Of a stretch of DNA of 64,000 nucleotides, positions 18,565 through 30,022 are shown in pieces. The DNA is from Corallococcus silvisoli. GTDB taxonomy: Bacteria > Myxococcota > Myxococcia > Myxococcales > Myxococcaceae. Position 1 is the stretch's first letter. The number at the start of each line of letters is the position of its first letter. A program made the position numbers and the translations under genes. The notes beneath the pieces were generated by a model, which was not told where the DNA came from, did not search any database, and saw only the letters and a list, made by a program, of their open reading frames with translations. The DNA lies in NCBI RefSeq assembly GCF_009909145.1, contig NZ_JAAAPJ010000005.1, positions 62,001 to 126,000 on the forward strand. The letters are read 5' to 3'.

Positions 18565-18600
18565 GGGGCGCTCTTAGCGCCCCGGCAACAGGATTGTCAA
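18565..18600 (-). promoter_or_regulatory. rpsP operon promoter with a palindrome over the -10
   Basis: On the minus strand perfect TTGACA (18600-18595) is followed after 18 bp by TAAGAG (18576-18571). A perfect 8-bp inverted repeat GGGGCGCT-CTT-AGCGCCCC (18565-18572 with 18576-18583) covers the -10 and the start region. It could be an operator or a leader hairpin; there is no U-tract, so it is a poor rlmN terminator. Confidence 0.55.
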
Positions 18601-18619
18601 GGAAGCTCGGGTGCTTATG

Positions 18620-19750
18620 TCACGTCGGGACTTCCGCGGCCGCCTCGCCCCGATTGGCGAGCTGACCGCAGGCTCCCGCGATGTCCCGACCCCGGTTCTT
18701 CCGGATGTACGCCGCGACGTGCGCTTCGGCAAGGATGGCGCGGAACTCCTCCGCCCGCTCCTCGCCCGTGGTCTGGAAGCCCAGGCCGGGGTTCTCATTG
18801 TAGGGGATGAGGTTCACCTTCGCCGGGATGTCGCGCAGCAGCTCCTTGAGCCGGTGCGCGTCCGCGTCGCTGTCGTTGAACCCCTTGAGCAGCACGTATT
18901 CGAAGGTGATGCGCCGCCCCTGGCGGAGCGGGAACTTCCGGCACGCGTCCAGCAGCGCCGCGATGTTCCACTTCCGGTTCACCGGCATCGTCTGGCTGCG
19001 CTGCTCGTCCGTGCTGGCGTTGAGCGAGATGGCCAGCTTGACGTCCGTCTCCTGGCCGAAGCGCTCGATCATCGGCACCAGGCCCACGGTGGAGACGGTG
19101 ATGTGCCGGTGGCTGAAGTTGGGTCCCTCCTCCGACTGGAGGATGGCGAGCGCCGTCTTCAGGTTCTCGAAGTTGTGCAGCGGCTCGCCCATGCCCATGA
19201 ACACCAGGTTCGTGAGCGGGCGGAGCGTCTCCAGGTTCTCGTTGCGGCGCACCTCGCGGTTCACCGCGTGCACCTGGGCGACGATCTCCCCGGGCGTGAG
19301 GTTGCGCTTGAGGCCCAGCGTGCCCGTCATGCAGAAGGAGCACGCCATCGCGCAGCCCACCTGGGTGGACACGCACAGCGTCTTGCGGTCCTCCGCCGGC
19401 ATGTAGACGGACTCGATGAAGCGACCGTCCCGCGTCTTGAAGCGGTACTTGATGGTGCCGTCGATGCTGCGCTGCTCCAGGTCCTTCACCAGCGGGACGA
19501 TCTCCGCCTGGACCTTGAGCTTCTCGCGCAGCGTCTTCGACAGGTCCGTCATCTCGTCGAAGCTCGTGGCTCCGCGCTGATGCAGCCAGCGGTACAGCTG
19601 CGCGGCGCGGAACGGGCGCTCGCCCAGCTGCTCGCTCAGGAAGAGGGCGAGCTTCTCACGCGACAGGCTGGCCACGTCGACCAGCTTCGCGGGTGCCGGC
19701 ACCGGGAGGGGCTCGGTGACAGGGAGGACGGTGGCGGTAGGCTCGGACAT
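18620..19750 (-). CDS. rlmN: Dual-specificity 23S rRNA A2503/tRNA A37 C2-methyltransferase RlmN
   Basis: 376 residues of the radical-SAM RlmN/Cfr family. The [4Fe-4S] cysteines are in GCAMACSFCMTG, and GMGEPLHNFENL and SLNASTDEQRSQTMPVNRKW are family hallmarks. The late catalytic Cys is in RDIAGACGQLA. N-terminal helical domain is present. Makes m2A2503 in the peptidyl-transferase centre. Transcribed towards rpsP, which has its own promoter. Confidence 0.96.
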   Translation of the reverse strand: MSEPTATVLPVTEPLPVPAPAKLVDVASLSREKLALFLSEQLGERPFRAAQLYRWLHQRGATSFDEMTDLSKTLREKLKVQAEIVPLVKDLEQRSIDGTIKYRFKTRDGRFIESVYMPAEDRKTLCVSTQVGCAMACSFCMTGTLGLKRNLTPGEIVAQVHAVNREVRRNENLETLRPLTNLVFMGMGEPLHNFENLKTALAILQSEEGPNFSHRHITVSTVGLVPMIERFGQETDVKLAISLNASTDEQRSQTMPVNRKWNIAALLDACRKFPLRQGRRITFEYVLLKGFNDSDADAHRLKELLRDIPAKVNLIPYNENPGLGFQTTGEERAEEFRAILAEAHVAAYIRKNRGRDIAGACGQLANRGEAAAEVPT

Positions 19751-19838
19751 CGTTCAGTCGGGGCTAACGGAAGGCAATGCGCCGTGCTTCCCACAAGAAG
19801 GCACGGCAAGTCAAAGGAGTGCCCGCCCCCTGCCCTGC

Positions 19839-20654
19839 CTACCCCTTCGCGTCGTGGTGCTCGGCGACGCCGCGCTTCCAGTAACCCGACACCCGCATCC
19901 AGCCCTTGTTCAGACCGCGCTCGTTCACCAGGTGTTCCCGGATGGACTTGAGCGATGTGGACTCTCCGGCCACGAACACGAACCCGTCCCCGGCCGGCTG
20001 CGTCCAGGCCCGGAGCGCGTCCTCCAGGTGCTTCGTCGTGCCCGCCTCCGCGGCGCCCCGGTGCAGCCAGGTGAGCTTCACGTCCGCCTTGCTGACGATG
20101 GGCTGCTCCTCCGCCGCGTCCGCGACCTCGATGAAGGCGAAGGCGCGCTTCCCCGCCGGCAGCTCCTCCAGGCGCCGGGCGATGGCCGGCAGCGCGCTCT
20201 GGTCGCCCGCGAGCAGGTACCAGTCGAAGTCGTCCGCCACGTCGTGGGTGCTGCGAGGCCCCCCGATGCCCAGGAAGTCGCCGGGCTTCACGTTCGCGGC
20301 CCACAACGACGCGGGGCCCTCTCCATGAAGCACGAAGTCGATCTCGAGCTCGCCCGCCTTCGCGTCGAACCGGCGCGGCGTGTAGTCGCGCGACGCGGGC
20401 TTCGCGAGCCCCTCCGGCATGACCAGCCCGTTGGGCCCCACCACCGGCATGTTCGGCTTCTTCACGCCGGGCTCCGCGAAGAAGCACTTCACGTGATCAT
20501 CCGCCCCCGGCGAGGAGAAGCCCTCCAGCTCCGGGCCCCCCAGCGTCACCCGCACCATGTGCGGCGACAGCCGCGTCACCCGCAGGACCTCCAGCAACCG
20601 CAACTTCACCGGGAACGGCCCCCGACGGGCCACGCGCTCCGAATCGCCGCTCAT
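19839..20654 (-). CDS. Siderophore-interacting protein (FAD-dependent ferric-siderophore reductase)
   Basis: 271 residues from ATG 20654, with GGAAGAG 5 nt upstream. An in-frame ATG at 20684 falls inside the Fur box and is rejected. The N-terminal FAD-binding barrel carries RDYTPRRFD (the RxYTxR flavin motif), and the C-terminal SIP domain has LLAGDQSALPAIARRLEELP and FVFVAGESTSLKSIREHL, as in ViuB/YqjH. It releases iron from siderophores by reduction in the cytosol. The Fur box immediately upstream supports iron-repressed expression. It stands alone; no transporter or siderophore synthesis gene is adjacent. Confidence 0.93.
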   Translation of the reverse strand: MSGDSERVARRGPFPVKLRLLEVLRVTRLSPHMVRVTLGGPELEGFSSPGADDHVKCFFAEPGVKKPNMPVVGPNGLVMPEGLAKPASRDYTPRRFDAKAGELEIDFVLHGEGPASLWAANVKPGDFLGIGGPRSTHDVADDFDWYLLAGDQSALPAIARRLEELPAGKRAFAFIEVADAAEEQPIVSKADVKLTWLHRGAAEAGTTKHLEDALRAWTQPAGDGFVFVAGESTSLKSIREHLVNERGLNKGWMRVSGYWKRGVAEHHDAKG

Positions 20655-20669
20655 GCGCTCTTCCTTGCC

Positions 20670-20688
20670 GATAGTGATTGTCATTATC
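20670..20688 (-). promoter_or_regulatory. Fur box upstream of the siderophore-interacting protein gene
   Basis: The 19 bp GATAGTGATTGTCATTATC match the classical Fur consensus (GATAATGATAATCATTATC) at 16 of 19 positions, within a longer palindrome framed by CCGATA/TATCGG. It ends 15 bp before the ATG at 20654. Confidence 0.85.
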
Positions 20689-20847
20689 GGTAGCAAGGAC
20701 CGTCCGGGAGAGCAACCGGATACGACTGAGGGTGGCGGCCGGGCAGGCGGTGGAAAAGACGGCGGCCCGGGCCTGCGCCTTTCGAAGGGGCGCGGGCTCC
20801 GGGCCGGAGTCCTGCTCACCCGCGCGGTGGCGGGTGGACGGCAAGGC

Positions 20848-21273
20848 CTAGTAGGCCTGGATCTCGGTCGCGCGGAAGAAGTACGCGATCTCGTTCTTCG
20901 CGTTCTCCAGGCTGTCCGAGCCGTGCACCGTGTTCGCGTCGATGCTGTCCGCGAAGTCCGCGCGGATGGTGCCCTTCTCGGCCTTCTTCGGATCCGTGGC
21001 GCCCATGAGGTCGCGGTTGGCGAGGACGGCGTTCTCACCCTCCAGCACCATCAGGACCACCGGGCCGGAGATCATGAAGGCGACCAGGTCCTTGAAGAAA
21101 CCCCGGGCGCTGTGGACCGCGTAGAAGCCTTCCGCTTCCTTCTGGGAAAGCTGCTGCAGGCGGATGGCGACAGGCGTCAGGCCCTTCGCCTCGAAGCGGG
21201 AGATGATCTGCCCGACAACGTGCTTCTTGAGACCGTCCGGCTTGATGATGGACAGCGTGCGCTCGATGGCCAT
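20848..21273 (-). CDS. ndk: Nucleoside diphosphate kinase
   Basis: 141 residues, standard length. [18 protein letters not shown] at the N-terminus and the active-site NTVHGSDS with the phosphorylated His are intact. It equilibrates NTP/NDP pools. The M. xanthus enzyme is one of the classical members. Downstream of sucD on the same strand; 39 bp separates the two, so it may be read from the TCA transcript. Confidence 0.98.
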   Translation of the reverse strand: MAIERTLSIIKPDGLKKHVVGQIISRFEAKGLTPVAIRLQQLSQKEAEGFYAVHSARGFFKDLVAFMISGPVVLMVLEGENAVLANRDLMGATDPKKAEKGTIRADFADSIDANTVHGSDSLENAKNEIAYFFRATEIQAY

Positions 21274-21312
21274 GGTGTTTGAATCCTCGTGTGTGTTCGC
21301 GGGGATGAAGCT

Positions 21313-22212
21313 TTAGCGGTTCTTCTTGGGGGGACCGCGCTTGACGGCTTCCTGCAGCGTGGTGCCCAGCTCGGCGGGGCTCGCGGCCATCAGGATGCCC
21401 GCGGCCTCCATCGCCTTGATCTTCTCCGTGGCCGTACCCTTGCCGCCGGAGATGATGGCGCCCGCGTGGCCCATGCGCTTGCCCGGGGGCGCGGACTGAC
21501 CGGCGATGAAGCCGGCGATGGGCTTGGTGAACTCGCGCGCGACGTACTCGGCGCCAGCCTCCTCCGCGCTGCCGCCGATCTCACCAATCATGATGACGGC
21601 GTCCGTCTCCGGGTCGGCCTGGAAGAGCTTGAGCACGTCCACGAAGTCGGTGCCGTTGACGGGGTCGCCGCCAATGCCCACCGCGGTGGACTGGCCCAGG
21701 CCCAGCTGCGTGAGCTGGTGCACGGCCTCGTACGTCAGCGTACCGGAGCGCGACACCACGCCGATGCGGCCCGGCTTGTGGATGTGGCCCGGCATGATGC
21801 CGATCTTGCACTTGGCGCCGGGGGTGATGACGCCCGGGCAGTTGGGGCCGATGAGGCGCACCGGCTTGCCCGCCAGGTAGCGCTTGGCGCGCACCATGTC
21901 GTTGACCGGGATGCCTTCGGTGATGGTGATGATGAGGGAGATGCCCGCGTCCGCGGCCTCCATGATGGAGTCAGCGGCGAAGGGCGGCGGCACGAAGATG
22001 ACGGACGTGTTCGCGCCCGCCTGCTTCACGGCGTCGGCCACGGTGTTGAACACGGGGACCTTGCCCTCGAAGGAGGTGCCGCCCTTGCCCGGCGTGACAC
22101 CGCCCACAATCTTCGTCCCGTACTCCAGCATCTGCTTGGCGTGGAACGAGCCCGCCGAGCCGGTGATGCCCTGGACGAGGACCTTCGTGTTCTCGTTGAC
22201 GAGGATGCTCAT
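21313..22212 (-). CDS. sucD: Succinyl-CoA synthetase alpha subunit
   Basis: 299 residues. CoA-binding Rossmann segment ([12 protein letters not shown]), [16 protein letters not shown] loop ([12 protein letters not shown]) and the phosphohistidine loop [14 protein letters not shown] are intact. Partner of SucC encoded 32 bp upstream; the pair interconverts succinyl-CoA and succinate with nucleotide phosphorylation. Confidence 0.97.
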   Translation of the reverse strand: MSILVNENTKVLVQGITGSAGSFHAKQMLEYGTKIVGGVTPGKGGTSFEGKVPVFNTVADAVKQAGANTSVIFVPPPFAADSIMEAADAGISLIITITEGIPVNDMVRAKRYLAGKPVRLIGPNCPGVITPGAKCKIGIMPGHIHKPGRIGVVSRSGTLTYEAVHQLTQLGLGQSTAVGIGGDPVNGTDFVDVLKLFQADPETDAVIMIGEIGGSAEEAGAEYVAREFTKPIAGFIAGQSAPPGKRMGHAGAIISGGKGTATEKIKAMEAAGILMAASPAELGTTLQEAVKRGPPKKNR

Positions 22213-22244
22213 GGCGTTCTTTCAGGAAAGAGGGAGCGCAGGCC

Positions 22245-23405
<1,161 letters not shown>

Positions 23406-23673
23406 CGAATCTCCGGGTGGGACGAGGGGAGACGAGGACAGCCCTGATAAAGGGCGTCAACGCGGGCCCTCATTGCGCAGAAAGCGACGGATGGCAAGGC
23501 CGTTTGGCCCCCAGCGTCGCGGTGGGACACAGGCCTTGCCTCCGACATAACCCCCGGTGTCCGCGAGGATGAGGCGGCCTTCACTTGTACGGCCACGGCC
23601 CCGCCCGGCCCCCTGTACCAAAAGGGTGCCAGCACGGGGCCGCGAGGAAGCCAGGTCGGCGGGGCGGGAAGGA

Positions 23674-24480
23674 CTACCCCGGACCGCTCGACTCCTTCTG
23701 CTCCTCTTCCTTGAAGAAGATGTCCTTGATCATCAGCTTGCTCACCTCGCGGTTCATCACCGCGATGGAGGTCGTGAGGGGGATCTCCTTCGGGCAGACC
23801 TTCACGCAGTTCTGCGCCTTGCCGCAGTCCTGGATGCCGCCGGGGCCCATGAGCGCGCGCGTGCGCTCCTCCGCGTTCAGCTTGCCCGTGGGGTGCATGT
23901 TGAACAGGCGGGCCTGGCTGATGGGCGCGGCGCCCATGAACTCGTTGTCCTGCGTCACCTGGGGGCACGCCTCCAGGCAGCTGCCGCAAGTGATGCACGT
24001 GGACAGCACGTACATCACGGACTGATCCTTCTGCGACTGGCGCGGGCCGGGGCCCAGGTTGTACGTGCCGTCGACGGGGACCCACCCCTTCACGCGCTTG
24101 AGCGACTCGAACATGCGGTCGCGGTCCACGGTGAGGTCACGCACCACCGGGAACTTCTTCATCGGCTCCAGGGTGATGGGCTGCTGGAGCTTGTCCACCA
24201 GCGCGGAGCACGCCATGCGCACCCGGCCGTTGATGTTCATCGCGCAGCTGCCACACACCTCTTCGAGGCACGCGGCGTCCCAGATCACGGGGGCCACCTT
24301 CTTGCCCTCCGCGGTGACGGGGTTGCGCTGGATCTCCATCAGACAGGAGATGACGTTGGCGCCCTTGCGATAGGGGACCTTGAACTCGTCGAAGTGACCC
24401 GGCTTGTTCGGATCATCCTGACGCCAGATGCGGAAGGTGACGGTCTGGGTGCTGACGGCGCTGGCCTGTGCGGTGTCCAT
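23674..24480 (-). CDS. sdhB: Succinate dehydrogenase/fumarate reductase iron-sulfur subunit
   Basis: 268 residues. Three cluster motifs are visible: [2Fe-2S] around LEEVCGSCAMNINGRVRMAC, [4Fe-4S] at CITCGSCLEACP, and the [3Fe-4S] region at CGKAQNCVKVCP. Conveys electrons from SdhA to the quinone site. The C-terminal tail (IFFKEEEQKESSGPG) is charged. It lies 92 bp downstream of sdhA. With menaquinone as the quinone (men genes in the same window) the complex would be of the menaquinone-reducing type. Confidence 0.96.
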   Translation of the reverse strand: MDTAQASAVSTQTVTFRIWRQDDPNKPGHFDEFKVPYRKGANVISCLMEIQRNPVTAEGKKVAPVIWDAACLEEVCGSCAMNINGRVRMACSALVDKLQQPITLEPMKKFPVVRDLTVDRDRMFESLKRVKGWVPVDGTYNLGPGPRQSQKDQSVMYVLSTCITCGSCLEACPQVTQDNEFMGAAPISQARLFNMHPTGKLNAEERTRALMGPGGIQDCGKAQNCVKVCPKEIPLTTSIAVMNREVSKLMIKDIFFKEEEQKESSGPG

Positions 24481-24572
24481 GATGCGGATGCCCTTCCCTT
24501 CACTGCCAAATCAGGTGGCGGATACCCGCGCCGCCAGAGCGCGCGCGGGACCGGAAAAACGAACGCCCCGCG

Positions 24573-26453
24573 TTACGCGTACCAGCGCGGCTCGGGATCC
24601 AGCACGGGCGTCGGCAGGTCCTGGTAGGAGATCTGCGGGCCCTGGGCGGCGTAGGTGGCGATGGTCGTCTTCGCCCACTTCTCGTGGCGCTTGCGCCACA
24701 GCTCCATCCACGACGGATCCTCGCGCGGGTCCTTCGACTTCGGCTCCGGCAGGGAGAAGTCCGGCTTGTAGTGGGCGCCGCGGCTCTCGTCGCGCAGCAG
24801 CGCGCTGGTGGCGATGACCTCGCCCAGCTCCAGCATGTTCCACACCTGGTTGGTGTACGAGAGCGCGCGGTTGGCGACGACGCCCGTGTCCAGGACGTTG
24901 ACGCGGCTCCAGCGGTCCTTCAGGTCGCGGATGCGCTCCACCGTCTTCTTCAGGCGGTCGTTGTAGCGCACCACGGTGCAGTTCTCCGTCATCACCTCGC
25001 CCAGCTCCTTGGCGATCTGGTACGGGTTCTCCTGCCCGTTCATCTGCTTGATGGTGGCGAACCGGTCCTCCCAGTAGCGCTTCGCGTCCGCGAAGTACTT
25101 CTCCGGCATCGCCGCGGCGCTGGTCGTCTGGTTCTTGGCGAAGGCCGCCATCGCCGGGCCGCCGATCATGCCCGAGTAGATGCACGACAGCAGCGAGTTG
25201 GCGCCCAGGCGGTTCGCGCCGTGGAAGGCGGAGTCCGCCTCGCCGGCCGCGTACAGGCCCGGGATGCGCGTGCTCTGGTTCACCGGGCTGCCGTCCACCG
25301 GGATGTTCGTGGCCGGATCCGACTGGAAGGAGACGTGCAGGCCGCCCATCGAGTAGTGCATGCCGGGGAAGATGACCATCGGCGTGTGGCGCGGGTCATC
25401 TCCGACGAACTTCTCGTAGATCTCCATCACGCCCTTGATCTTCGCGTCGAGCGTCTTGGCCGGGATGTGCGTCACGTCCAGGTACACGCCGTCGCGCCCG
25501 CCCAGGCCCATGCCCAGGTCGCGGCAGACCATGAAGATCTCCCGGGTCGCCACGTCGCGCGGCACCAGGTTCTTGTACTTGGGGTACTTCTCTTCCAGGA
25601 AGTACCAGCGCTCGCTCTCCGGGATGTCGCGGGGGGCGCGCACGTCGCCCTTCTTCTTCGGCACCCAGACGCGGCCGCCCTCACCGCGGACGGACTCGCT
25701 CATCAGGCGCAGCTTGTCCTCGCCCGGGATGGAGGTGGGGTGCACCTGGATGAACTCGCCATTGGCGTACAGCGCGCCTTCCATGTACGCGCGGCCCGCG
25801 GCGGTGCCGGTATTGATGATGGAGTTGGTGGAGCGCCCGAAGACGATGCCGGGGCCCCCCGTCGCCAGGCACACGGCCTCCGCCGGGAAGGTGCGGATCT
25901 CCATGGTGCGCAGGTCCATGGCCACGCTGCCGATGCAGCGGCCGGACTCGTCCTTCACCGTGCCCAGCCACTCCCAGTACTCGTACTTGGTGACCTTGCC
26001 CTCGGCCTCGTAGCGGCGCACCTGCTCATCCAGCGCGTAGAGCAGCTGCTGACCGGTGGTGGCGCCCGCGAACGCGGTGCGGTTGTGCAGGGTGCCGCCG
26101 AAGCGGCGGAAGTCCAGCAGGCCTTCCGGCGTGCGGTTGAACGTCACGCCCATGCGGTCCAGCAGGTAGATGATGCCGGGCGCCGCGTAGCACATGCCCT
26201 TCACGGACGTCTGCTCCGCGAGGAAGTCGCCGCCGCGCAGCGTGTCCTTCACGTGGATGTCCGGGTGGTCGCCTTCACCCTTCGTGTTCACCGCGCCGTT
26301 GATGCCGCCCTGGGCACAGACGGAGTGCGAGCGTTTGACCGGGACGAGCGAGAGCACGTCCACCTGGTGACCCGCCTCCGCCAGCTTGATCGTCGTCATC
26401 AGCCCGGCGAGACCGCCGCCCACCACCGTGAATCGCGCTGCTGCCGCCATCAT
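24573..26453 (-). CDS. sdhA: Succinate dehydrogenase flavoprotein subunit
   Basis: 626 residues. Dinucleotide-binding GGGLAGLMTTIKLAEAG at the N-terminus, the covalent-FAD His in KRSHSVCAQGGINGA, active-site Arg/His segments FRRFGGTLHNRTAFAG and MHYSMGGLHVSF, and GANRLGANSLLSC. The HSVCAQGGINGAVN loop resembles the B-type (Bacillus/epsilon-proteobacterial) subunits. AAGGAG precedes the ATG. The gene normally preceding it, sdhC (membrane cytochrome b), is not here: only 225 bp separate it from mdh. Confidence 0.96.
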   Translation of the reverse strand: MMAAAARFTVVGGGLAGLMTTIKLAEAGHQVDVLSLVPVKRSHSVCAQGGINGAVNTKGEGDHPDIHVKDTLRGGDFLAEQTSVKGMCYAAPGIIYLLDRMGVTFNRTPEGLLDFRRFGGTLHNRTAFAGATTGQQLLYALDEQVRRYEAEGKVTKYEYWEWLGTVKDESGRCIGSVAMDLRTMEIRTFPAEAVCLATGGPGIVFGRSTNSIINTGTAAGRAYMEGALYANGEFIQVHPTSIPGEDKLRLMSESVRGEGGRVWVPKKKGDVRAPRDIPESERWYFLEEKYPKYKNLVPRDVATREIFMVCRDLGMGLGGRDGVYLDVTHIPAKTLDAKIKGVMEIYEKFVGDDPRHTPMVIFPGMHYSMGGLHVSFQSDPATNIPVDGSPVNQSTRIPGLYAAGEADSAFHGANRLGANSLLSCIYSGMIGGPAMAAFAKNQTTSAAAMPEKYFADAKRYWEDRFATIKQMNGQENPYQIAKELGEVMTENCTVVRYNDRLKKTVERIRDLKDRWSRVNVLDTGVVANRALSYTNQVWNMLELGEVIATSALLRDESRGAHYKPDFSLPEPKSKDPREDPSWMELWRKRHEKWAKTTIATYAAQGPQISYQDLPTPVLDPEPRWYA

Positions 26454-26632
26454 CGTCTCCTTGAACCGCCGGACGCCGAGCGCAGGCCAGGTGGCGCGCT
26501 GCTGCTGTCGCGCACCCGCTCCCGCTCGAGGTTCGTCCCGTGCCAGCCCTACACGCTAGTTAACTTGGAAAAGTACCGCCGCAACGACGGTGGATCGAGC
26601 AATAAGCCCGGATCATTCACGGCATCAGGCCC

Positions 26633-26661
26633 GGGCCCGCCAGCTGCACTCCGGCGGGCCC
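26633..26661 (-). terminator. GC-rich hairpin downstream of mdh
   Basis: Perfect 9-bp arms GGGCCCGCC (26633-26641) and GGCGGGCCC (26653-26661) with an 11-nt loop, 18 bp past the mdh stop on the minus strand. No U-tract follows, so termination strength is uncertain. Confidence 0.45.
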
Positions 26662-26678
26662 CGGCCGACACACGGGGA

Positions 26679-28947
<2,269 letters not shown>

Positions 28948-29127
28948 GACCGCAAACTCCTGAGTTGGACCGGGTATTGAGAGGCGGCGGATAGTCGGGA
29001 ACCCGCCCCCGGTCGTCAAGGAGTTTGGCCGCGCGCCCCATGGGAGCCGGCGCACCCGCGGTGCGTCGCGCTTATCGCAGCCAATGGTCCGGAAAACAGG
29101 TGTGCTTTTCCGGGATTTCAGGGGCGA

Positions 29128-29676
29128 CTAGAAACTCGCGAGCCCGGGCGCTGGCAGTTGGACGCTCACGCCCGTCCCCTCGTCCAGCTGCTCCAGTGAC
29201 AGCTCGCCGCCCATGGCGTCCACCAGCTCCCGTGCGCGGGCCAGCCGCCGCTGGGGGCCTCCGACGCGCAGGGGCGACAGCACCACCGAGCGCGTTTCCC
29301 GCTCGGACAGGTTCACGCCCGGGATCACCACCTGGAAGCGCGGCCCCACGTCCCCGAAGTCGTCCGGCGGATCCACCACCACCCGCACCGCGGGAGCCTC
29401 TGGCGTCATCGCGTCCACCGCGTGCGCGACGAGCAGCAGCAGTACCTGCTCCAGCCGGCGGCGGCTGACCCGGGCGATCACCGGCGCTTCCGGCAGCTCC
29501 AGGGTGACCTCCACGCCGTGCAGGCGCCGCGTCGCCCCGAGCAGCTCCAGCGCATCGCGCACGGACACCGCCACATCCACCTGGAAGACGTCCGGGAGGT
29601 CCACCGGCTCCAGCCCCTGCACGGAGGAGGACCCTCCGTCCGCCGGCGACCCCTTCGCATCGAGCGCTGCGCTCAT
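29128..29676 (-). CDS. Stand-alone degenerate GHKL (histidine-kinase ATPase-like) domain protein
   Basis: 182 residues; ATG 29676 has GAGGGAGA upstream. Residues 72-90 (RRRLEQVLLLLVAHAVDAM) have the spacing of a histidine-kinase N-box (LxQVLxNLLxNAxDAM), but His85 stands where the Mg-coordinating Asn should be. Residues 142-175 (RRLARARELVDAMGGELSL... GTGVSVQLP) match the C-terminal part of HATPase domains. The DxGxG loop between them is not recognisable. No dimerisation His, receiver or membrane segment. ATP binding is therefore doubtful; a protein-interaction role is inferred. Upstream of icd on the same strand. Confidence 0.6.
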   Translation of the reverse strand: MSAALDAKGSPADGGSSSVQGLEPVDLPDVFQVDVAVSVRDALELLGATRRLHGVEVTLELPEAPVIARVSRRRLEQVLLLLVAHAVDAMTPEAPAVRVVVDPPDDFGDVGPRFQVVIPGVNLSERETRSVVLSPLRVGGPQRRLARARELVDAMGGELSLEQLDEGTGVSVQLPAPGLASF

Positions 29677-29938
29677 TCGCGTCTCCCTCTCCCCGGGACT
29701 GAGCCTTGGAGACCGACCATAACGGCCACCTCTGACAGTCGTCCATTGCCCGTTGACCCGGCACGTCTGCCAGCTTTTTCAGTTTGAGGAGGGTTACAGC
29801 CGCGCGCCATCTTGCTGATATGGATGCATACTCTGGGTCCGCCTTGCTCCTCGGAAAACCCGTATATGTCCAGTCGATTAGGACCCGGGGTGAGTCAAGC
29901 CGAGCGGCAGAAAAACAGCCCTGGCATATAAATTCGAT

Positions 29939-29967
29939 TTGACTGTTACGGCCGAGTTCCCCATGAT
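29939..29967 (+). promoter_or_regulatory. Sigma-70-type promoter of the PilZ-GNAT gene
   Basis: TTGACT (29939-29944), exact 17-bp spacer and CATGAT (29962-29967). This explains why the TTG at 29939 and ATG at 29963 should not be read as starts. It lies in a locally AT-rich stretch (29900-29945). Confidence 0.55.
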
Positions 29968-30022
29968 GCGGTTCCAGAATCCAGAGCCGTCAGCGTCTCC
30001 AGGAAATCAGGGAGGAAGTGTT

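Noticed and set aside
20655..20684. Upstream ATG (MTITIGKEER) as start of the siderophore-interacting protein
   Set aside because: It lies within the Fur box and the downstream ATG has the better ribosome-binding site.
29920..29940. TGGCATATAAATTCGA as a sigma-54 -24/-12 promoter
   Set aside because: The -24 GG is present but the -12 GC is TTCG and spacing does not fit; a sigma-70 pair at 29939-29967 explains the region better.
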